Positions 1-6,699 of a stretch of 10,161 nucleotides of DNA are shown in pieces (within the stretch, counting starts at the first letter, position 1; the number at the start of each line of letters is the position of its first letter). The stretch is taken from positions 1-10,161 of the forward strand of contig JWZX01000357.1 in the NCBI GenBank assembly GCA_001275005.1, written 5' to 3'. The notes under the pieces were generated by a model. It was not told the origin of the DNA and did no database searches. It saw only the letters and a program-made list of their open reading frames with translations. Origin of the DNA: Chrysochromulina tobinii (Eukaryota > Haptophyta > Prymnesiales > Chrysochromulinaceae). The position numbers were made by a program, and so were the translations under genes.

Positions 1-555
1 GGCGGAGGCGGCGGAGGTGACGTCGGCGGGAGCGAAGGTGGCGAGGGCGACGGAGGCGGGGGAGGCGAAGGCGTCCGGTGACGGCGACGGAGGGGTTGGG
101 GGAGGCAGGGCCGGAGGCGGTGATGGCTCGGGCGTCGAAGGCGCCGGAGGCGGCGGCGGCGACGGGTCCGGCGAGAGCGCCGGCGGCGGCAGCGATGGAG
201 GAGGTGTGGTGGGTGGAGGAGGAGGCGAGGGCGAAGGAGGGGGCGGTGGTGACGGCTCAGGGGACGGCGGCGGCGACGACGGCGGCGGTGGCGGCGGCGG
301 CGGCGATGGCTCTGGTGGGCCCGGCGATGGCGGCGGCGGGGGAGAAGGCGGGGGGCTCCGCGGTGGAGGAGTCGCTGGCGGCGTCCCGGGTGGTGGACGC
401 GGAGGGGGGAGATCTGGTGTTGGCGGCGGCGGTGGTGAAGGCTCAGGTGATGGTGGAGGAGCCACTGGGCTGGGCGGCGGCACCGAAGGTGGTGGCGGCG
501 CCGGTGGCAACGATGGCGGGGGGGAAGGTGGCAATGAGGGAGGCGGCGAGGGCGG
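1..555 (-). repeat. Proline-rich tract 3, running off the left edge
   Basis: About 180 codons of nearly pure Pro/Ser with scattered Glu, Asp, Thr and Ala (PEPSPPPPP, PPRSPPPSPPPP) follow the segment ending in GLSVTMS. The plus strand is extremely G-rich here. No stop codon is seen before the edge, so the tail continues outside the window. Confidence 0.8.
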
Positions 556-3500
556 AGGCGACATCGTGACCGACAGTCCCGCAGGCACTGCAGCCGACGG
601 GTCGATGGCCACCCGAGCTTGGACGCTAACGCTCATGTTCAACGTCGAACCAGGGCACGATACATTAGCAAGAACCGACATCGTCTCGTTGAGCAACTGC
701 AAGATAGCCTCAGCAGCAGCCGATCCGCCGATGGCAAGTGTGGGCGAGGCGATGACGATGCTCACGGTCTCTGTACAGACCTCGGATGACCCCTGCAGCT
801 GACGGCGACGAGATTGAACGTCGTCGAAAGCAAAGTGCTCGTGATCGAGGATGCGAAGACGCGCTCCCGACGGAAGCACCCCGCTGAGCTGGCGACGTCC
901 AGAGCCCGTCGGCGCTGAAGGTGCTCCATACATCCCAGGGGCAGGCGCGTAGATGTAGTACGAGCCTGGTGGCGGCGGCGGAGTACGTGGGTTGTTCGAA
1001 TAGTACGTCGCTGCTGGCGGTGGTAGGGCCGGCAGGCTCGGCGATCCCTGCGTGGTGGAGGAAGCCGTTCCCGGTGGCGTAGATGGCGACGGTGCCATGC
1101 CAAGCGTGGGCGGTGGCGTAGATGGCAACGGTGCCATGCCAAGCGGGGGAGATCCGGGTGAAAAAGCTGGGAACAGCGGCGGTGGGGACTTCGGCGCCGC
1201 TGCGGGAAATGCTGGCGGCGGAGACTTCGGCGCCGCTGCGGGAAATGATGGAGGTGGCTTAGCCGGCGACGTCGTGGGGTTCAGTGGCGGCGTTGGCGGC
1301 GCAGGTGGCGGGGGCGAAGCCGGCGACGTTGTGGGGTTCAGTGGCGGCGCAGGTGGCGGTGATGGAGGTGGTGGCGAGAAAGGAGGAAGTGGCGGTGAGG
1401 CGGGTGGCGGTGGTGCACCTGGCGGCAGAGGTGGCTCCGCTGGAGGTGACGGCTGGAATGGTGGTGACGCAGGCGGCGGTGGTATCGACGGCGGCGAGGG
1501 CTCTCTCGGCGGCGGCGGTGCGGGCGGGGACGAGGGCGAGGGCGGGGCCGGAGGTGGAGGAACCGGAGATGGAGTAGACGGAGGGGGGGGAGTCGGGGAG
1601 GGAGATGGCGGAGAGGGAGAGGGAGATGTCGACGGTGGCGGCGAGGGAGATGGCGGTGAGGGGAAGGGAGGTGGAGGCGATGGAGGCGGGGGAGACCCCG
1701 AGGGTGGGGGAAAACCGCGGTTGGTGGTGACGTCGCCGGCGGCGGCAAAGCGAGCGCAGGAGGGGGTGGAAGGGCGGCCGGATTCGGCGTGCTGCCCATC
1801 CCGAGTGCTGCCTGCAGCGCAGCAAGCCCAGACGGACTGAGCTGAGTCTGGATGTTGAGCCCCACATTGAGAGCCGTGCTGGCAGTGGACCCGCCGGCAG
1901 TAACACTCCCGATGGAGGAGGTTGCGCTCAACACGTCGTTCGTGAGCTGACCAGCGCATGCTGCCCCGTTAGTGCAGGCATCGCCTTGTACGCCAACGGA
2001 TGCGAACGTTGGGGGCGGCGGCAGGCTTGGCGGTGGAGGTGCAGTTGGCGGGCTCGGAGGAGCAGCCCCTGGAGGAAACGGTGGGGCCGACGGAGGGCTG
2101 GGTGGCATGCTCGGCCGCGGCCTGCTCGGTGGTGGGGACGGTTCGGGAGCGAACGGTGATGGCGGCGGCGGCGGAGAAGGCGGGGGGCTCCGCGGTGGAG
2201 GGGTGCTTGGCGGCCGTAGCGGGGGTGGAGACGGAGGGGGAGAATCTGGCGACGGCGGTGGAGGCGGCGACGGCTCTGGAGATAGTGATAGCTCTGGAGA
2301 CGGTGGTGGAACACCGCTGGCCGGGGTGTAACCTCCTGCCAGCTGGAGCCGACGCTGCATCGTCATCGGTTGCTTCAGCATCGCCGTGATGTGCGCAGCG
2401 GAGCAGGTAGCCTGCTCGGCTGCGGGCAGCTTCTTGGAGCCAGCAAAGTGAAGAACAGTGTAGTCTTCGACGTCTACCGTGTCCATGTCACTGGCCTCGA
2501 AGTCTTGCCAGGTCAGAAAGCCGAGGCCATCGAGGATCGTGCCCTCCGGCCAGCACTCGACCTGACCAGCAAGGGCGAGGTATGCGACGCCGAGACCGAA
2601 GCTGATCGTATTGGGGGCAAAGAAGGCGAAGTGCTCATTGGCGACGAACCAGCGCTCGAAGCGCCGATCTATCCCCGACGCGCGCCAGCGATCGAGGTGC
2701 ACGAGCGTGATGCCGAAGTTCCAGGCAGTCTCGTTGCGAAATGTGTTCAAGCCGCTGATCTCGGAATGGAGTTGCGTGAGCTTTGGCTCGAGCGCGCCGG
2801 GGGCGCAACGTTTCTGCACCGTGACGACTGCCTTGTCGCAGTCGCCACTCGCACAGGGCAGAGCAACGACGCCGATCGTGCCGAGGAATGACGTGTCTTC
2901 CTCGTCGTCCTCCGCGTCGTCCTCGTCTGCGCAGATCGGGTAGCCTGCGGGGGCGCCGATCGTGCCGAGGAAAGGCGTGTCTGCATACGTATACTCCCCC
3001 GTGCGAATGCGGAATCCACCACGTGACGAGTCCCACTGCTGCATCTGGCACGACGCAATGACGGCCGGGCCATGTGCGCTGCGCCCTGGGCTATCGACCG
3101 GACCCGCATGGTAGAGCTCGCGAAGATCGTCCTGCACGCACACGTCGTCGTCGAAGAGCAGCACGCGCCCATGCTGCATCTGGGGCAACAGCGGCAAGTA
3201 AAAACGGAGCAAGTTCAGCGGGTGCGAGTGCTTCGGATCGGAGTCGGACGCGGGGTCGCGGAGTGACCAGAGTGTGCGGCGCGGATCACCCCCGACGCCC
3301 TTGCGAAACGCCGACCGCATCCATACGGGCGTGACGCCGCGCTCCTCGAGGGCCATCTCCGCATCCAGCAGGGTCGTCACGCGCACCGAATGCCGATGGG
3401 GGACGCCCTCGAGGGGGTCGTCCTGCATCAGGCGCTCGATGCGCTCCGTATCGGTTGTGAAGAGGTCCCACGAGATGCAGGTCCGCGGCGACGCCGACGC

Positions 3501-3674
3501 GTGCGCACTCCGAAGGACCGCGAGCATCATCTCGGGGCGGTCGCTCAAAATGCACGCCCGCACCGTGTCAGCGGGGGAGCATCCGGGCGCGAATGTCGGG
3601 GGAGGATCGGTGCTCCGAGCCCCCGTGATGGCGCCGGCGAGCAGCGCCCAAAGGGCCACGAATGGACGCCCCAT
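1..3674 (-). CDS. Secreted GT8 (GAUT-like) glycosyltransferase fused to a proline-rich HRGP tail; 3' end beyond window
   Basis: The ATG at 3674 is preceded in frame by TGA at 3681-3683, so this start is well fixed. Residues 1-20 form a hydrophobic signal peptide. Residues about 35-430 resemble a GT8 domain: NLLRFYLP at 154-161, a DDD metal/nucleotide-sugar motif at 175-177 (LLFDDDVCVQDDL), TAWNFG at 316-321 followed by LDRWR, GLGFLTWQDF near 383-392, and a C-terminal HFAGSKK at 409-415 matching the HxxGxxK motif of GAUT-type enzymes. By family knowledge this is a retaining, metal-dependent sugar transferase; donor and acceptor are unknown. The tail alternates proline-rich tracts (2312-2011, about 1765-1000, 555-1) with globular segments (about 2010-1765 and 1000-556). 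Reading the tail requires a -1 phase change near 1710, after which the frame is open to position 1. Residues 232-268 hold a 28-residue duplication. GT8 and the proline-rich character are clear; wall or matrix location is inference. Confidence 0.82.
72..81 (-). other. Phase break 2: +1 change in the proline reading frame near the left edge
   Basis: Down to about position 79 the minus-strand frame used since 1710 gives Pro/Ser (PSPSP). From 75 to 1 the same frame gives DAFASPASVALATFAP, while the frame beginning at 74 gives TPSPPPPPSPSPPSLPP. One extra base near 75-78 would explain this and would restore the original GT8 frame. Only 25 codons remain before the edge, so the support is weaker than for the first break. 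Confidence 0.55.
1073..1145 (-). repeat. 39-bp tandem duplication (13 codons)
   Basis: Two copies (1073-1111 and 1112-1145) differ by one base in the overlap. In the proline frame they encode LGMAPLPSTPPPT followed by LGMAPSPSTPP, so the unit is 13 residues. Confidence 0.85.
1187..1252 (-). repeat. 36-bp tandem duplication (12 codons)
   Basis: GACTTCGGCGCCGCTGCGGG recurs at 1187 and 1223, a spacing of 36 bp. The minus-strand product is two copies of a FPAAAPKSPPP-type unit. Confidence 0.85.
1262..1348 (-). repeat. 57-bp-spaced duplication (19 codons)
   Basis: GCCGGCGACGT...GTGGGGTTCAGTGGCGGC occurs at 1262 and 1319. The encoded unit is PPLNPTTSPA, repeated across a PPPPAPPTP spacer. Confidence 0.8.
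1706..1714 (-). other. Phase break 1: -1 change in the proline reading frame at a T4C5 run
   Basis: On the minus strand the upstream frame reads GCG GTT TTC CCC CAC, then turns into Arg/His/Leu-rich text and stops at 1338-1340. The frame starting CCC at 1710 gives an uninterrupted Pro/Ser tract. That second frame has no stop from 1968 to position 1, about 656 codons. The junction T TTC CCC (1713-1707) has the X XXY YYZ form of a -1 slippery heptamer. A one-base loss in a homopolymer, real or a sequencing error, explains it equally well. Confidence 0.8.
2011..2312 (-). repeat. Proline-rich tract 1 (SPPP-type) of the GT8 gene
   Basis: About 100 codons of SPPPP/PPPSP text follow the GT8 domain directly, after the RRLQLAGGYTP linker. 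The tract sits in the same frame as the GT8 domain, so the catalytic region and the first proline tract belong to one open frame with no junction. Such tracts are typically prolyl-hydroxylated and arabinosylated in algal wall proteins; that modification is inferred here. Confidence 0.85.
2871..2981 (-). repeat. 27-bp direct repeat marking an 84-bp in-frame duplication inside the GT8 domain
   Basis: The near-identical 27-mers at 2871-2897 and 2955-2981 (GCCGATCGTGCCGAGGAA...GTGTC) are exactly 84 bp apart. They encode DTPFLGTIG (residues 232-240) and DTSFLGTIG (260-268). The intervening residues include a strongly acidic run, ADEDDAEDDEED. The result is a 28-residue insertion between the DDD motif and the TAWNFG motif. 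Confidence 0.85.
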
Positions 3675-4078
3675 GGAACCTCAGGAAACAGGCAAGCGTC
3701 TTGCTCTTTCCAAGGACCGTGGTTTGTCGCGGATGCCGGATCCCCTAGACGCTTCTGTGGGATTGAGCGACGACCGATCTCAAGACAAATTTGGGAGTAA
3801 GTTTTGCGAAACGCAGCGCCGGGGAGTTGGCATACCTCTGGCGCCGTCCGAACCACATGGCGCGACTTGGGACTTTAATTACGAGTGTGACGCAGAGGGG
3901 GAACGGTTACGCGTCGCTGAGGCAGCTCCTGGTTCCGGGAGTTTCGTTAAGTTTGGGACGAGTTTGCGAAAAGCGGCGCGCGCGCGGCATACCGCTGCGC
4001 GGTCCGGACAACAGTGCGCGTCGTGGGCTGCAGCCTCAGAGGAGGAGGCGCTGTCTCTCATCACTGGTGAACTGTCAG
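3675..4078. promoter_or_regulatory. Divergent intergenic region between the GT8 gene and the ARM gene
   Basis: About 400 bp separate the minus-strand ATG at 3674 from the favoured plus-strand ATG at 4079, so both promoters should lie here. I see no clear TATA box. The stretch holds a decayed direct repeat (3788-4020). It also holds a GTAAGT donor-like site at 3797-3802 and a CAG directly before the 4079 ATG, which together could bound a 5'-UTR intron. The frame upstream of 4079 is open back to a TGA near 3764, so an N-terminal extension cannot be excluded. Confidence 0.5.
3788..4020 (+). repeat. Two diverged direct-repeat copies of about 75 bp, 161 bp apart
   Basis: Copy 1 (3788-3863) and copy 2 (3949-4020) share, in the same order, AA(G)TTTGGGA, TTTGCGAAA, a GC-rich block, GGCATACC, a CGCxGTCCGxACxAC block and a final GCGC. 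Copies differ by substitutions and small indels. Because 161 is not a multiple of three, the copies lie in different frames, which argues against a protein repeat and for noncoding sequence. Confidence 0.6.
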
Positions 4079-6442
4079 ATGTTCAACTTTTTCCGACCAA
4101 CGGGAGGATCCACACCGAGTTCGTGGAAGGAAGACGACCAGCGCCGACAAGACAAACCTGAAAACAAACCCAAGCGCTCCCCTCAAAAGTCTCCATCCGA
4201 CATCCATGCTCTGCCAGCACCGAATTCTCTGCCAGCCCCATCTCGTCAGCCGCCACCGCAGGGCGAAGCGCTCAAACGGCCAGACCCCATTGCGGACAGC
4301 CCCGCTCCCCGAAGCTCGAAACCAACAGGCGTGCGCGCTCAGGAATCATGCGTTGCAGAGGTTAGGTCAGACCGAAAACCAACAGGCGTTCGCGCTCAGG
4401 AATCACGCGTTGCAGACCAAAGGTCAGACCGAATAAAAACGCCAGCGGATAGCCCAGCTCCCCGAAGCTCGAAATCAACTGGCGTACGCGCTCAGGAAGA
4501 AGATGCGCCTCGACGTGTCATCACGGCCGCCAATTTTGGATGTGAGCAGCCATCAAAGCGTCCGGCATGCCGTTCGCCCACTGCTCTCATGGAGGCCATC
4601 CAATCTTTAATTGTGGAGGCTGACATGGAAGAGCTGCGTGCGTCGTCACACATGATTCGATCCGACGCCGGGAGAGCCGCGCCGTCATCTCGGCTGCCCT
4701 TGCCTCGGCTTGAGTCCGAATCAGCGGGGAGAAACTCACAAGCTGTCCCGTCAGCAGCAACATTAGCAGCAAAAGCAGCAGCACCGATCGGTGTGGCTTC
4801 CACAGCGACGGCCGATGCCATCGCAAGGAGTAGACGGCCAATTTCAAGTGCATCGGTGCAGCAAGGTACGCCCGAGAAGCCAACATCGGCAGCAGAACCT
4901 CCAGGGGTCGAAGAAGACATACGAGTATTGCGGGCTTTGTTTGCAAATGAGTTGACTGTTGCAGCGATCCCAACATCAACCTTGTCACCATCATCCCCAT
5001 CATCAGGGTCCGCGCACGCATTCGAAACAGGAGCTGCGCCTGCAGATGCGGCTGCAGATGCGCCTTCCGCAGCCTCGCTAGTACCGGTGCACGCAGATTC
5101 AGCTATCGTTCCTGTGGAGCCTATGCCGATGCCCACGCTCGCTGGGGCGGCTGCGAACGAAGGCGCGCCAACAATCGCATCCGTGCCTGCGCCTGCGCCA
5201 GCGTCGACGCTTGAGTGTACCCGACCACAGGCAACGAACCAGTCTCGGTCGAACCCGGACGACGTCGTAAGGGCCGACGACACGCACGCAGGAGCAAGCG
5301 GCTCCAAGCGATACGAGGTGTCGCGCACACGTGGAGCAGCGGACCCGACTGTCGCCGAGGGCATGCAAGCATCGGGAAGCTCGATGCAATCTACGCCCTT
5401 CTATGCTGGGCAGCCTCTACCGAACGCGTGTGCAACACCACCACCTGCTTGGGAGCAGGCGAAAAAGAGCATCATGGCCGAGAGGGGAGCTCAGCTACCA
5501 TCTGCCATCCCCGTCGAATCCACGAGCGCTGATGAGGAGGATGGCCAAGGCAGCGTTGGTGGAGGGCTGCCGACGCCCGATCGGATTCGGACTGCGTCGG
5601 CGGAGGACTCATTCGCTATTCTCAAGACAGAGGAAATCAACTCTGACCCGTTGCTTGTGGAGTCGGCGCTCGCTCGCCTTGGGTCTCTATGCAGCGCACG
5701 CCAAGCGGCGAAGGCCCGGTCGCTTCCTCTGCTCGCCGATGGCATCGGGAGCATCGTGCGGGTGCTCGATGCGCATGGCGAATCGGAGAGCGTGCAGGCG
5801 GCGGGGTGCAGCCTCATCAGTCGCCTTGCAAGCAACGAGGCTCGAAAGCAGGAGGCAGTTGATGCTGGCGCGTTCGGTGCCATCCAAGCGGCTTTCAGCA
5901 GACACACGGCATCTGTGCGAGTGGCCAAGTGGGGAGGGCTGGCCGTGCTGAAGCTCACGCAGGACTCTTCGGTTAGGTGTCAGCTGGCCATCGCGGCCGG
6001 ACTTGGAGACGCGCTGAGCTCCGTGGTCACCGAACTCAGTCATACGCGTGGAGCACTCAGCAAAGACTGCAATGCCAAGGCGCTGGCAAGCATTCACCTC
6101 GCACAGAACTGGCTGCAGTTCCACTCTGACCTTGTAGCTGGACCAAACCACTTTGTGGTCTTCAGAGATACCGCAGGGCTCCCCTCAAAGGTCGCCCGGA
6201 GATACGATGATCCACGAAAGTCGCCGCCTCGCCTGGACTGGAGCCCTGAGGCGCAGATGCTAGCAGGCACACCCGCCGGTGCGCTGAGGCCACCATTCGA
6301 GTGGAGTGTGCGCGGCAGTCCTGTGTTCCCATCGATGAACAAGGGTCAGGAGGTGGAGGAGCCAGAACCAAAGGGGTGGGTCGCTTGCTTAAAGCCGTGC
6401 CTCACCTCGCTCCGCGAAGAGCGCGCAGCTTCTCGAACGTAA
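4079..6442 (+). CDS. Armadillo-like repeat protein with long disordered N-terminus (787 aa)
   Basis: From ATG 4079 the product starts MFNFFRPTGGS and ends at TAA 6440-6442. Residues 1-510 are rich in Ala, Ser and Pro and look mostly disordered. They include a basic NLS-like stretch KPENKPKRSPQK (26-37), nested repeats around TGVRAQE (83-140) and two short helical-looking segments (around 165-190 and VEEDIRVLRALFANEL). Residues about 515-685 alternate hydrophobic helices in ARM style: LVESALARLGSLC, IGSIVRVLDAHGES, VQAAGCSLISRLAS, AFGAIQAAFSRH, KWGGLAVLKLTQD. ARM domains bind proteins or peptides; the partner is unknown. The start is uncertain: ATG 3857 is in the same frame and would add 74 residues, but that stretch overlaps the noncoding-looking repeat. 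The gene is transcribed away from the GT8 gene. No specific function can be assigned. Confidence 0.72.
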   Translation: MFNFFRPTGGSTPSSWKEDDQRRQDKPENKPKRSPQKSPSDIHALPAPNSLPAPSRQPPPQGEALKRPDPIADSPAPRSSKPTGVRAQESCVAEVRSDRKPTGVRAQESRVADQRSDRIKTPADSPAPRSSKSTGVRAQEEDAPRRVITAANFGCEQPSKRPACRSPTALMEAIQSLIVEADMEELRASSHMIRSDAGRAAPSSRLPLPRLESESAGRNSQAVPSAATLAAKAAAPIGVASTATADAIARSRRPISSASVQQGTPEKPTSAAEPPGVEEDIRVLRALFANELTVAAIPTSTLSPSSPSSGSAHAFETGAAPADAAADAPSAASLVPVHADSAIVPVEPMPMPTLAGAAANEGAPTIASVPAPAPASTLECTRPQATNQSRSNPDDVVRADDTHAGASGSKRYEVSRTRGAADPTVAEGMQASGSSMQSTPFYAGQPLPNACATPPPAWEQAKKSIMAERGAQLPSAIPVESTSADEEDGQGSVGGGLPTPDRIRTASAEDSFAILKTEEINSDPLLVESALARLGSLCSARQAAKARSLPLLADGIGSIVRVLDAHGESESVQAAGCSLISRLASNEARKQEAVDAGAFGAIQAAFSRHTASVRVAKWGGLAVLKLTQDSSVRCQLAIAAGLGDALSSVVTELSHTRGALSKDCNAKALASIHLAQNWLQFHSDLVAGPNHFVVFRDTAGLPSKVARRYDDPRKSPPRLDWSPEAQMLAGTPAGALRPPFEWSVRGSPVFPSMNKGQEVEEPEPKGWVACLKPCLTSLREERAASRT
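4296..4500 (+). repeat. Nested in-frame repeats in the ARM gene
   Basis: The TGVRAQE unit occurs at residues 83, 102 and 134. The first two copies are 57 bp apart and share RSDR ends. The block DSPAPRSSK-xTGVRAQE recurs 153 bp away (residues 73 and 124). All spacings are multiples of three. The pattern suggests an older duplication of the longer block plus a newer duplication of the 19-residue unit. Confidence 0.8.
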
Positions 6443-6699
6443 GCTAGGTTAATAGAAAGCTTATATTTGCGGGTTTCCGCCGGGCCAATCTTAACATTAC
6501 CCATTGTACTCGTTACAACGGTGAGGCCTATTCACATACATACCGTCTCGGAACGGTAACGAAGTCAGAGTTAGTTCGTATGAACGCGAACATGTACGAC
6601 CGTGTTGGGAATTTTCATTCAGCGTGACCCCGCACGTTTCCCGCCGTATGAAGATCGGCCAGGCGTCGTCGTTTCTAAAGCCGCCTCCCGGCCGCGCGC
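6443..6699. promoter_or_regulatory. Spacer: 3' end of the ARM gene and presumed promoter of the FAM227-like gene
   Basis: These 257 bp are less GC-rich than the flanking genes. An AT-rich stretch (AATAGAAAGCTTATATTT) lies just after the ARM stop and may take part in 3' processing. CCAAT occurs at 6485-6489. A GGTAAC at 6555-6560 matches only half of an RFX X-box. No open frame is supported. TAA at 6676-6678 is in frame with, and upstream of, the next start. Confidence 0.35.

Larger units (their letters stand above)
1000..1765 (-). repeat. Proline-rich tract 2, with several short in-frame tandem duplications
   Basis: This tract lies mostly in the second frame (after the break near 1710). It starts as dense SPPSPSPP and becomes more varied toward 1000, with motifs LNPTTSPA, AAAPKSPPP and LGMAPSPSTPP. 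It ends in a tyrosine-bearing stretch (TYYSNN, then PPPPPGSYYIYAPAPG) that leads into the second globular segment. All internal duplications have periods divisible by three, consistent with selection to keep a coding frame. Confidence 0.75.

Noticed and set aside
17-802. Plus-strand Gly-rich open frames (also 1052-1840 and 1972-2331)
   Set aside because: They are the antisense of the CCN proline codons of the minus-strand gene. GGN repeats stay open for composition reasons, and the minus strand carries the recognisable GT8 domain and motif structure.
1338-1705. C-terminal Arg/His/Leu-rich end of the GT8 frame as a real protein end
   Set aside because: The text is a frame-shifted reading of SPPP codons, and the neighbouring frame restores proline periodicity and is stop-free to the edge.
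1495-1735. An intron as the cause of the break near 1710
   Set aside because: Proline coding continues on both sides of the break with no gap, and I see no good donor next to it on the minus strand; a one-base change is simpler.
3274-4161. Plus-strand frame of 295 codons across the GT8 start and promoter
   Set aside because: Mostly antisense to the GT8 coding sequence, with no recognisable domain.
4492-5364. Minus-strand 290-codon frame opposite the ARM gene
   Set aside because: Ser/Ala-rich mirror of the low-complexity plus-strand sequence; the ARM domain fixes the coding strand.
6545-6560. RFX X-box upstream of the FAM227-like gene
   Set aside because: Only the GGTAAC half matches; the other half (GTCTCG) and the spacing do not fit the consensus.
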